Shown here: positions 1-6,854 of the stretch, one piece after another
Layout of the letters: every line of letters starts with the position of its first letter
Numbering within the stretch: the first letter of the stretch is position 1
Assembly: GCA_030595585.1 (NCBI GenBank)
Contig: JAUVCY010000060.1
Coordinates: 1-8,612, forward strand
Length of the DNA: 8,612 nt
Direction of reading: 5' to 3'
DNA from: Thermoplasmatota archaeon
GTDB lineage: Archaea; Thermoplasmatota; Penumbrarchaeia; Penumbrarchaeales; Penumbrarchaeaceae
The notes under the pieces: model-generated
Told to the model about the DNA's origin: nothing
Database searches by the model: none
Seen by the model: only the letters and a program-made list of their open reading frames with translations
Translations under genes and position numbers: made by a program

Positions 1-22
1 CCTTTTTTCTTTCCGAGCCCAT
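1..22 (-). CDS. N-terminal start of an unidentified gene leaving the left edge
   Basis: An ATG at 22-20 on the minus strand opens a frame reading MGSERKK before the window ends. Seven codons are too few to identify a product. The start is supported by its context: GGTGG (plus 29-33), a common archaeal ribosome binding site, lies 6 nt upstream, and a strong TATA box lies about 65 nt upstream (83-94). Together these look like an ordinary promoter and leader of roughly 40 nt. No competing start is visible nearby. The call is inference from signals only and depends on sequence beyond the window. Confidence 0.45.
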
Positions 23-82
23 GGTATACCACCCGAACATCCCACAACAGGTGTGGTGCCGATTTGAGATTACACTCCTCCT

Positions 83-94
83 CTTATATATTTA
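83..94 (-). promoter_or_regulatory. TATA box for the left-edge gene
   Basis: The minus strand reads TAAATATATAAG, very close to the archaeal TATA consensus. Transcription would start about 25 nt downstream, near position 62, giving a leader of about 40 nt before the ATG at 22. A short inverted repeat CCACA/TGTGG (42-46 and 52-56) lies in the predicted early leader. The box is nearly symmetric and could also drive plus-strand transcription into the 33-bp repeats. Confidence 0.5.
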
Positions 95-184
95 CTGAGG
101 TATCTGTCAGTATAAATGTCACGGGAGTAAACCAAAGCAGACGGGGGATAACTTGTGAGGGGGGGCCGAGGTCTACCTATAAAT

Positions 185-316
185 GTTTGCGTTGCCATTG
201 CACACTTTCGTTGGAAAGTTTGCGTTTCTAATGCACACTTTAATGGAAAAGTCTGCTTTACTATTGCATACTCTCATAGAAGAGTCTGCGTTTCCAATAC
301 GAATATTGGAACAATA
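185..316. repeat. Four diverged 33-bp tandem repeats
   Basis: Units run 185-217, 218-250, 251-283 and 284-316, each exactly 33 bp. They begin GTTTGC, GTTTGC, GTCTGC and GTCTGC. Units 1 and 2 match at 26 of 33 positions by eye, and units 2 and 3 at 24 of 33. Unit 4 keeps the first half and drifts in the second. The common core is GTYTGCGTTTC followed by ATTGCACACTTT and TGGAAA. There are no spacers, so this is not a CRISPR array. The length is a multiple of three and one frame on each strand is open through all units. Confidence 0.8.
292..311. repeat. Inverted repeat beside the surface-protein stop
   Basis: TTCCAAT (292-298) and ATTGGAA (305-311) form a 7-bp stem with a 6-nt loop inside repeat unit 4. 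It lies about 27 nt beyond the stop codon of the large minus-strand gene. No T run follows it on the minus strand, so it could be a 3' end or stability element, but it is not a clear terminator. Confidence 0.4.
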
Positions 317-337
317 ATAATTCCGTGATTATCACAT

Positions 338-3300
338 TCAATCATTATCTTCCCTCTTCTTTCTCGCCTTCAGTGGGATGGCAAGTCCGAATACAACGCA
401 GATCATTGCCAATGACATTGCCATTGAGGGAAGGATATCTGCATCGTTGTCAACGTCTTCCTGCGTCCTGTCGATCTGAGGGGGGTCCTCGACGAACATG
501 CCGATCTGTGCCGATCCGATCAGCCTGAGGTCGGAAGGGCCGTAATATCCAACGGGGTCGGGGTAGGAGACCTCAAAGGAGAGAAGATAGAATCCCTCAT
601 CCACCGGGACCCCCAGATATATCATCCTGGTCTCTCCCCCCTCCATACCCAGAACGATGGTCTCGGAGATCACGATCCCGTCCCCGGGCACGCCGTTGTA
701 GACCGTGACCAACATGGCACGTACGGTCCTGTTCCCGTTCCAGGTGAGGTTGGCATTGACGTATCTGCCCCCGAGCGATCCCTTCAATATCCGTTCATCC
801 ACGTCAATATCCGCGCTACCCGTAGAGATGATGGACATCTCCACGTCAATAACGGAAGAGGTGAGAGGGTTCCCCGAGCACGGTTGTGAGATATGTATCC
901 TGTACTCCCCGGAAATAAGCAGGTCCGTGGGGACCTCCAGTTCCATATTCCCGTTCCGGGAGATGTTGTTCACCGGCAGGTCCTCCGACCAGATCGTTGA
1001 GCCCGTCCCGTTCGTCATCCAGACCCCGATAGTATTACCGTTGTCATCGGGGCCCAATCCATCTGGTATCGACCCCTGGATGTAAGGGATATCCAGCATC
1101 CGGCTCATTACCCATTCGCCCTCCTTCACCAGAATGGTCACGGATGCATTTTCCCCCTTCTGGATGGCGATATGGCGGGCGTCGGACAGCACCACCAGAT
1201 CGGAACCCCTTGATATCTGTATGACCGGCGATCCCATCCGGGAAAGGCCCTCCCAGGGGAGCGGTTCGATGACACCCCATACGTATGTGGTCCCAACGGG
1301 CGCCTCCATCTCGAACTGGATCGACCTGCTCTCCCCTTTATCTATGGAAACCTCTCTCTGAAGGAGTATCTCTCCCGATAGGTTCCCCCTCAGGAACAGG
1401 GGCTCCATGACATTCCCCTGAAATGTCATGGGTGTGGAAAGTGTAGCCCACATCACGCTGACCATCCTGGTTCCAGACGGGGCGTTTCCGCGGTTCCCGA
1501 CCAGCAGGGAGATGGTGACGTTCTCACCCGGATCGATGTCGCCCACCGTATCTATCGAACGGACCTCCAATCCTGGAAAGGCGGATACGCTGACGAACCT
1601 CGACGATATCTGCTCCATGCCGGGAGATGTGACGACCAATGAAAGGCCTATCTCGTACTGGAGGACGGTGTGGTACCGCTGCCACAGGACCACCTCGTTC
1701 ATCTCCGAGAACGTGATGGGTACGGAGTTCAGGTGAACGTCTGAATAATCTCCGGTGTTGGGGTCCCTGACGGTCGCAAGGAAGGTTGCCACCACCTCTC
1801 CGATGGGGAACAATCCGGTGTTCTGGACCATCATCTCAACGTAGATGGTATCGCCGGGACCGGAGGCGGTAGCGTTGGGGGACACGATGGATACAGCTTC
1901 CCCCCTTCGGGAGAGGTTGTGCGGTGCAATGGAGATCGCCCCTGAATCAGGATCGACATAACCTATCAGGAAGTTGTTATCCCCGTCCAGGAAGAGATCA
2001 AAGGAGACGCCCGAGATCCCTTCAGCCACCAGGTCGATGGGATCGCTCCACTCCCCGCCGGGATCGCTCCTGTTCCCACCCGATGCCCAGATCTTTCCCT
2101 CCGGCCCCTTCCATATCATGAATATGCCTGCATCGTTCGATAGGAGGGAGAGTCCCTGGACCCAGGGCGTCGCCCGACCCACCATCCTCTCATCGTCCCA
2201 GAGGGAGTTTCTGGCCTTATCCCCCCTCCTGACCGCCGGGTACATATCCCCCCAACCATCCTCCGTGACGGCGATATAGGATATGACCGGATGCTCCCCA
2301 TCCCCCCGATCCATGACAGGGGAGCCCAGCAGGCTTCCATCGAGTCCCACTATGGATCTTATTCCGGAGTGAACAGCAGTTATGTTCTCGATATACATGG
2401 TAGAGAGCGTGCCGTTACGCTCCTCCCATGCGGCCCAGAGATCGCCCGACGAGGTGTACGAGATCGTGGGTTCACAGGATCCGTTCCCGCCCGTCGAGAT
2501 CTCCTCGGGCTCGCTCCACGAGCTCCCGTTGAAGGTGGATATCATGATCCGGGTGTCGGATAATGTGAGGGGGTCGCCATCCCCGTCCCTCTTCCAGACC
2601 ATGGTGGCCTCGCCTCCATTCGGGGAGGACGCCAGATCGGGCTGGGAATCAATATGATCCCCGGAGGTCAGGTTCAATGCCTCCGAGAATACGAGATGAA
2701 GGTCATCGCCCAGTGAGTACATCAACCTCCTGGAGTTCGACCTTGTGACCACATCGGTGGAGTAGGAGGAGGATTCCACCCAGGCCACGAGCGGGACCGA
2801 GCCGTTGATGTATACGAGCTGGGGATCTGACTTGTAGAGGTTGTTGCTCCTGACCTCCACCTCCGAAGGCCCTTCCCTGTAGGTGATCGAGCTGACCGTT
2901 CCGGTCCTGCCGGATATCGATATAAAACCCCAGTTTCCACCATCCCCTGCGGCCTCCAGTTGGTATTCCCCCCCCCTTTCCACAATGTAGGGATCAATAT
3001 CGTGATCACCCTCGACCATCCCCATGTCGAAGAGCGTATGGTCGATGTCCCACATCACCCCTCCCAAACTGGTCCAACCGGACCCGCCGCTTTCCAGCTT
3101 GTGAAGGCTCTCCCATCGAAGGGTGGAGTTCAGTGAGAGGACCGGCTTGTTGAGGCCGAGCTCACGTGAATTGAAGGAGGATGATCTATGGTCCTCCATC
3201 TCCATATTCACGCTCATCTCGATCCTGGGGGAGGACGCACTATCCGATAGCTCCAGGGTACCATCAAGCGTAATGTTGCCTTCCATGGTGTGTTCAATTG

Positions 3301-4453
3301 GTAGAACGACGGTCTCATTTGAGATCAGGTCAAGTGCCGTCAGCGGGTCGAAACGAAGTGTTCCGCTCTCAACGGTCATCCTGGACGAGGACGAGAGGGC
3401 GATCCGGGCGGGACCGTCTGGCGAGGGAAGATAGGAGCGGACCTTGAAAGATGTCGCCCAGGGGACGTCTCCGTACTTGACCCTCAGGTCGCCCTGGATG
3501 TCCAGGGTCGTCGTCCCATCGAGCAGTACATATCCATCAACCATAATATCCGCGGGCCCATCGAACAGAAGGAGATCATTGAAACCCTCGAGGCCATCCA
3601 CGGCCGGGGTGAACACACAGGAGGGGACCTCCAGAAAACCGGTGAGCTCATAGGCCTCAAGAGATGAATTGAAGTTGAGATGTGTGGGCGAAGATGCCCC
3701 GATCCAGGAGGGAAGCGGAGATATCCTCACCCTCCTGGACTCCACCGGAAGAGGTATACCCGCCACCGAGGCGTTTACCGAAAGGAGATGGTCTCCTGGA
3801 CCGTAGGCCCCCAGGTCGAACGATGTTGAAAATGAGCCGTCCGCGGTGAGCTGGGCGAACCTGCCGACACCATCCAGCTCGATCTGCACGTGATCTACAA
3901 GGTCCACATCGCCCACTTCAGGCAGGGTTACCGTGAAATCCACGGGGAGCGGTACGCCGCTGAAGAAGTTTCCTATAATATCTGGATCGGGATTCCCATC
4001 CAGTGATGAATATACATCGATACGATCCGGGATGAACACCTCCACCACGTCGATATCGTTGTACCTGAATATCTCCAGGCCTTCCCCATCAACGTCTATC
4101 ACGGCGGATACCCTGTGGAAGCCCGTGCTTGATGGAACCCAACGCTGGGTCACGTTGTAGTGGCCGCCCGAGGCGATCCCGGGAACGGAGAAATCCGAGA
4201 TCAGATCGTATCGTCCTGTGGAGATATCCTCCTCGACGGTGAATGAGCCCATCACGGTGCCAGAGGAGGCTGCGCCCAGGTTGCGGATGATGACCGTTAT
4301 CTCGTATGAGTCAACTCCCGCATCCACCCTCAGCTCCTCTATCCGGAGGTCTGGAATGTCATCAGCGGGTCCCCCTCCCGAGGCCAGGCTGGATGAGAAC
4401 AGTGCCATGACCACTATGAAGATGAACGGAAGCTGCGGCGGAAGGGGTTTCAT
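338..4453 (-). CDS. Giant exported, membrane-anchored CARDB/beta-propeller surface protein
   Basis: This is a 1371-residue protein of unknown specific function. It has a signal peptide (hydrophobic residues about 7-24, small residues SLASGGG after it) and a C-terminal membrane helix (about 1339-1361) followed by the basic stop LKARKKRE, so nearly all of it should face outside the cell. In order: a CARDB domain (about 33-140), an Ig-like domain (about 145-245), a beta-rich region I do not recognise (250-540), six propeller-like repeats (about 543-845), and CARDB-like adhesion modules (about 853-960 and 962-1085) with further beta-rich domains to 1320. About twenty N-glycosylation sequons are present. 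The ATG at 4453 is chosen because the signal peptide starts there; no Shine-Dalgarno precedes it and the TATA box spacing suggests a leaderless mRNA. A role in surface adhesion or in a cell-envelope layer is inference. No catalytic motif is visible. Confidence 0.85.
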   Translation of the reverse strand: MKPLPPQLPFIFIVVMALFSSSLASGGGPADDIPDLRIEELRVDAGVDSYEITVIIRNLGAASSGTVMGSFTVEEDISTGRYDLISDFSVPGIASGGHYNVTQRWVPSSTGFHRVSAVIDVDGEGLEIFRYNDIDVVEVFIPDRIDVYSSLDGNPDPDIIGNFFSGVPLPVDFTVTLPEVGDVDLVDHVQIELDGVGRFAQLTADGSFSTSFDLGAYGPGDHLLSVNASVAGIPLPVESRRVRISPLPSWIGASSPTHLNFNSSLEAYELTGFLEVPSCVFTPAVDGLEGFNDLLLFDGPADIMVDGYVLLDGTTTLDIQGDLRVKYGDVPWATSFKVRSYLPSPDGPARIALSSSSRMTVESGTLRFDPLTALDLISNETVVLPIEHTMEGNITLDGTLELSDSASSPRIEMSVNMEMEDHRSSSFNSRELGLNKPVLSLNSTLRWESLHKLESGGSGWTSLGGVMWDIDHTLFDMGMVEGDHDIDPYIVERGGEYQLEAAGDGGNWGFISISGRTGTVSSITYREGPSEVEVRSNNLYKSDPQLVYINGSVPLVAWVESSSYSTDVVTRSNSRRLMYSLGDDLHLVFSEALNLTSGDHIDSQPDLASSPNGGEATMVWKRDGDGDPLTLSDTRIMISTFNGSSWSEPEEISTGGNGSCEPTISYTSSGDLWAAWEERNGTLSTMYIENITAVHSGIRSIVGLDGSLLGSPVMDRGDGEHPVISYIAVTEDGWGDMYPAVRRGDKARNSLWDDERMVGRATPWVQGLSLLSNDAGIFMIWKGPEGKIWASGGNRSDPGGEWSDPIDLVAEGISGVSFDLFLDGDNNFLIGYVDPDSGAISIAPHNLSRRGEAVSIVSPNATASGPGDTIYVEMMVQNTGLFPIGEVVATFLATVRDPNTGDYSDVHLNSVPITFSEMNEVVLWQRYHTVLQYEIGLSLVVTSPGMEQISSRFVSVSAFPGLEVRSIDTVGDIDPGENVTISLLVGNRGNAPSGTRMVSVMWATLSTPMTFQGNVMEPLFLRGNLSGEILLQREVSIDKGESRSIQFEMEAPVGTTYVWGVIEPLPWEGLSRMGSPVIQISRGSDLVVLSDARHIAIQKGENASVTILVKEGEWVMSRMLDIPYIQGSIPDGLGPDDNGNTIGVWMTNGTGSTIWSEDLPVNNISRNGNMELEVPTDLLISGEYRIHISQPCSGNPLTSSVIDVEMSIISTGSADIDVDERILKGSLGGRYVNANLTWNGNRTVRAMLVTVYNGVPGDGIVISETIVLGMEGGETRMIYLGVPVDEGFYLLSFEVSYPDPVGYYGPSDLRLIGSAQIGMFVEDPPQIDRTQEDVDNDADILPSMAMSLAMICVVFGLAIPLKARKKREDND

Positions 4454-4477
4454 CTGGACAGATGATTACCCGTGCCC

Positions 4478-4486
4478 ATATTATAC
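4478..4486 (-). promoter_or_regulatory. TATA box of the surface-protein gene
   Basis: The minus strand reads GTATAATAT, preceded by an A run (AAAA). Its centre is about 29 nt before the ATG at 4453. At the usual archaeal TATA-to-start distance of about 25 nt, transcription would begin within a few bases of the ATG. The absence of a GGAGG-like site agrees with a leaderless transcript. Confidence 0.5.
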
Positions 4487-4530
4487 TTTTGAGACCGCCG
4501 CCCACAAATGCCTCGCCTGTCACCCTACAG

Positions 4531-4540
4531 ATTTTAATAT
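4531..4540 (+). promoter_or_regulatory. TATA box of the ribosomal stalk operon
   Basis: ATTTTAATAT is the only good TATA-like word upstream of L11 on the plus strand. A start about 25 nt downstream would fall near 4562, giving a leader of about 36 nt that contains GGAGGT (4584-4589), 8 nt before the L11 ATG. It lies about 54 bp from the TATA box of the divergent gene, so two polymerases or regulators could interfere with each other here. Confidence 0.45.
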
Positions 4541-4597
4541 GAGGAGTACTTAAGCCCTTCTCACGACGGCTGTAATGGCCATTGGAGGTTCGACCAG

Positions 4598-5077
4598 ATG
4601 AGTGAGAAGATAGAAGTTCTCGTGGACGGAGGAAAGGCATCAGCGGGGCCACCCCTGGGGCCGGCATTGGGTCCGTTGGGCTTGAACATTGGCAAGGTCG
4701 TATCGGATATCAACCAGAAGACCAAGGACTTCGCTGGCATGAAGGTCCCTGTCAAGATCGAGGTGGACCCCAAGTCCAAGGAGTACACCATCACCGTCGG
4801 TACCCCTCCAACGTCCTCCCTCCTGCTTCAGGAGCTCAAGATAGAGAAGGGACCCGGAGATAATGAGGCCGGCGATCTGGTAAGCCTGACGGTAGAGCAG
4901 GCCGTGAAGGTGGCGAGGATGAAGCGGGACTCCCTCTCTGGCAAGGAGCTGGCCGATGCTGTTAAAGAGGTTATCGGTGTGGCAGTATCGCTCCACATAA
5001 AGGTAGAAGGCAAAGACCCGAGAGAGGTACAAAAGCTTATAAGCGAGGGCCATTATAGCGAGGCCCTCGGTTCATGA
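4598..5077 (+). CDS. rpl11: 50S ribosomal protein L11 (uL11)
   Basis: A 159-residue protein that binds the GTPase-associated region of 23S rRNA at the base of the stalk, where translation factors dock. The N-terminal domain (about 1-70) has the family's glycine/proline-rich signature GPPLGPALGPLGLN (about 18-31). The C-terminal RNA-binding domain (about 72-140) contains the typical TPPTSSLL segment (about 69-76). Length fits the archaeal family at about 160. The start at 4598 is set by GGAGGT 8 nt upstream and the conserved MSEKIEVLVDGGKA opening. It is the first gene of the operon. No nusG or secE gene stands directly upstream, where many archaea carry them; instead a divergent promoter is found. 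Confidence 0.97.
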   Translation: MSEKIEVLVDGGKASAGPPLGPALGPLGLNIGKVVSDINQKTKDFAGMKVPVKIEVDPKSKEYTITVGTPPTSSLLLQELKIEKGPGDNEAGDLVSLTVEQAVKVARMKRDSLSGKELADAVKEVIGVAVSLHIKVEGKDPREVQKLISEGHYSEALGS

Positions 5078-5082
5078 TCAAA

Positions 5083-5101
5083 AGGCTCATACGATGAGCT
5101 T
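5083..5101 (+). other. Hairpin just after the L11 stop
   Basis: AGGCTCAT (5083-5090) pairs with ATGAGCTT (5094-5101), counting one G-U pair, around the loop ACG. It begins 5 nt after the L11 stop codon. It could protect or process the L11 3' end, or partly attenuate transcription. No T run follows, so it is not a full terminator and the operon should read through. Confidence 0.5.
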
Positions 5102-5106
5102 CCGGG

Positions 5107-5143
5107 GTAGGAGAGGTCCTCCTGAGGGACCTTGTAAGACTAC
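5107..5143 (+). promoter_or_regulatory. Probable L1-binding autoregulatory mRNA element
   Basis: The lower stem is GTAG (5107-5110) with CTAC (5140-5143). The upper stem is AGGTCC (5114-5119) with GGACCT (5127-5132), extended by G-U pairs at 5113/5133 and 5120/5126. This leaves an asymmetric internal loop: GA on the 5' side (5111-5112) and GTAAGA on the 3' side (5134-5139). The Methanococcus vannielii L1 mRNA operator, as I recall it, has the same build, with GA facing GAGAAA. The element ends 2 nt before the purine-rich L1 ribosome binding site GGGGGTGA (5146-5153), so bound L1 would block initiation. Function is inferred from structure. Confidence 0.65.
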
Positions 5144-5157
5144 ACGGGGGTGAAAAA

Positions 5158-5802
5158 ATGGCATCAGAAAACATAATAAAGGCCGTGGAAGAGGCGCTCA
5201 AGAAGGCGCCCGAGAGGAAATTTTTGGAAAGCGTTGAGATATCCGTTAACCTGAAGGATATCGACCTCACTGTCCCCAAGAACAGGTTGACCGAGGAGAT
5301 CATGCTTCCCAAGGGAAGGGGCAAGGAGCTCAAGATAGCCGTGTTCGGTGGTCCAGAGATGAAGGCCAAGGCCGAGGGAGTTGCCGACCGCTTCATAGCC
5401 GCCGATGAGATCGAGGAGCTGGCCGAGGAGAAGGCCAACACCAAGAAGATGGTGAACGACATGGACTTCTTCATCGCAGAGGCGCCCTTGATGGCCGTTG
5501 TGGGTAAGAACCTCGGTATTATACTTGGACCCAGGGGAAAGATGCCCAGGCCGCTGCCCCCGGGAGCAGATCCTTCAGCCATCATCAAGAACCTGAAGAG
5601 GACCGTCAAGATCAGGACCAAGGACAGAAGGACCTTCCACGTTGCGGTGGGATCGACGAGCATGCCGGCCGAGGATATCGCCGCGAACATCGATGCGGTG
5701 CTCACAAGGGTCAAATCCAAGCTCGAGAGGGGAGCCATGAACATCCACTCAGCATACGTGAAGACCACCATGGGACCACCCATCAGGCTGGAGGTGAGGT
5801 GA
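5158..5802 (+). CDS. rpl1: 50S ribosomal protein L1 (uL1)
   Basis: A 214-residue protein of the L1 stalk, which moves deacylated tRNA out of the E site. Family features are the bipartite domain I (about 1-65 and 155-214) around domain II (about 66-154), the signature GPRGKMPRPLPPGAD (about 124-138), and the C-terminal VKTTMGP segment. Length matches archaeal L1 (about 213-219). The start at 5158 follows GGGGGTGA (5146-5153) with 4 nt to the ATG. In several archaea and bacteria L1 is also a translational repressor that binds its own mRNA; the structured 80-nt spacer just upstream fits that role. Its stop lies 1 nt before the L10 start, so L10 is probably translationally coupled to it. Confidence 0.97.
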   Translation: MASENIIKAVEEALKKAPERKFLESVEISVNLKDIDLTVPKNRLTEEIMLPKGRGKELKIAVFGGPEMKAKAEGVADRFIAADEIEELAEEKANTKKMVNDMDFFIAEAPLMAVVGKNLGIILGPRGKMPRPLPPGADPSAIIKNLKRTVKIRTKDRRTFHVAVGSTSMPAEDIAANIDAVLTRVKSKLERGAMNIHSAYVKTTMGPPIRLEVR

Positions 5803-5803
5803 G

Positions 5804-6823
5804 ATGGCCCATGTCGCAACCTGGAAGAAAGATATTGTCCAGGAGCTCAAGGAACTCATTGGATCATACAAGACGGTGGCCATCGTCCGGGTGGACGATA
5901 TCCCGGGCATCCAGCTCATGCAGATGAGGGCGAAGCTTCGGGACCGGATGAGGTTCAAGGTCGCCAAGAAGTCGCTGATCAGGATAGCCCTGGAAGATCT
6001 CAAGGAGGAGAAAGAGGGCATCGACGGGCTTTCCAATACTGTGGGCGGCCAGGCAGCTGTCCTGGGAACCGACCTCAACCCCTTCACACTCTTCAAGATA
6101 CTCAAGGATAACATGCAGCCCATGGCAGCAAAGGGGGGGGAGAAGGCCCCCTTCGACATCGTTGTCCCGGCAGGCGAGACCTCCTTCCCCCCTGGCCCCA
6201 TCGTGGGCGAGTTCGGCAAGGCCGGCATCCCTGCAGCCATAGTCAAGGGTAAAGTGGTGATAAAGAAGGATATCACCCCGGTCAAAGAGGGCGGAGTGAT
6301 ATCTCGAGACCTCGCCCAGATGTTGGCGAAACTTGATATATTGCCCTTCAACGCAGGTATCCAGCTTGGTGGGGCGTGGGAGGAAGGCCAGGTCTACATG
6401 CCCACCGACCTCGACATCGACATGGATGCTTACAGGCAGAACCTGACGGTCGCAACGCAGATGGCGTTCAACCTGGCAGTGTACACTGCCTACATGACGC
6501 CGCAGACGGCAGTGCCGCTTCTGGCAAAGGCCAGGTCGGAGGCGCTGAACCTCGCGGTCTACGCGGGTATCATGAACGACGATAGCAAGGAACTGATATT
6601 GTCCAAGGCCTACGGAAACATGTTGGCCCTGGCGGGTCTAATGACCGCCGAGGCCAATGATGATGACCTCAAGGCCCTCCTGGGAAGTGCAACCGCTGCA
6701 TCGGCAGCTGCCCCGGTAGAGGAGGCAGCGGCCCCCGCAGAGGCGGCTCCCCCCAAGGAGGAAGAGGAGGAGGCCCCCTCGGAAGAGGAGGCCGTGGCCG
6801 GTCTTGGAGCGCTGTTCGGTTAG
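5804..6823 (+). CDS. rpl10: 50S ribosomal protein L10 / acidic stalk protein P0 (uL10)
   Basis: A 339-residue archaeal P0 that anchors the stalk to 23S rRNA and carries L12 dimers that recruit elongation factors. The N-terminal rRNA-binding domain opens MAHVATWKKDIVQELKELI. An archaeal/eukaryotic insertion domain (about 110-185) follows, then helical L12-binding segments (about 205-290), an Ala/Pro/Glu-rich hinge (about 293-325) and the tail SEEEAVAGLGALFG. The start at 5804 is 1 nt after the L1 stop; GGAGGTGA (5790-5797) lies 6 nt before it, inside the L1 coding end. Length fits the family. An 8-G run at 6133-6140 is in frame and encodes glycines. Confidence 0.97.
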   Translation: MAHVATWKKDIVQELKELIGSYKTVAIVRVDDIPGIQLMQMRAKLRDRMRFKVAKKSLIRIALEDLKEEKEGIDGLSNTVGGQAAVLGTDLNPFTLFKILKDNMQPMAAKGGEKAPFDIVVPAGETSFPPGPIVGEFGKAGIPAAIVKGKVVIKKDITPVKEGGVISRDLAQMLAKLDILPFNAGIQLGGAWEEGQVYMPTDLDIDMDAYRQNLTVATQMAFNLAVYTAYMTPQTAVPLLAKARSEALNLAVYAGIMNDDSKELILSKAYGNMLALAGLMTAEANDDDLKALLGSATAASAAAPVEEAAAPAEAAPPKEEEEEAPSEEEAVAGLGALFG

Positions 6824-6840
6824 ATCAAGATAAAACAAAA

Positions 6841-6845
6841 GGAGG
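6841..6845 (+). promoter_or_regulatory. Ribosome binding site that fixes the L12 start
   Basis: GGAGG directly abuts an ATG at 6846 (0 nt) but stands 9 nt before the ATG at 6855. A Shine-Dalgarno needs space before its start codon, and protein homology also begins at 6855, so the second ATG is the start. Confidence 0.8.
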
Positions 6846-6854
6846 ATGAAAGAT

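Larger units (their letters stand above)
23..337. other. Non-genic interval with promoter signals and tandem repeats
   Basis: About 315 bases separate the left-edge gene from the end of the large surface-protein gene. The part next to the left gene holds its RBS, leader and TATA box. Two further TATA-like words on the plus strand, GTATAAATGT (110-119) and CTATAAATGT (178-187), resemble each other. A G run lies at 159-165. The part next to the surface-protein gene holds the 33-bp repeats and an inverted repeat. I see no RNA gene and no convincing conserved protein here. Confidence 0.6.

Noticed and set aside
185..316. 33-bp repeats as a CRISPR array
   Set aside because: The units are directly adjacent with no unique spacers and are too diverged.
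325..528. Plus-strand 67-codon frame across the end of the surface gene
   Set aside because: Mostly antisense to the surface-protein C terminus, with composition of a shadow frame.
5083..5101. Hairpin after L11 as a transcription terminator
   Set aside because: It has no following T run, and the downstream genes belong to the same conserved operon.
5037..5819. Long minus-strand frame (260 codons) opposite rpl1
   Set aside because: It is antisense to a certain ribosomal gene; its Ser/Leu-rich sequence is what the complement of such codons produces, and it has no RBS.
6133..6140. Run of eight G in rpl10 as a frameshift or phase-variable tract
   Set aside because: The reading frame is intact on both sides, the gene is essential, and the run encodes normal glycines.
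5749..6351. Minus-strand frame (200 codons) opposite rpl10
   Set aside because: Shadow of L10 with no homology, RBS or promoter.
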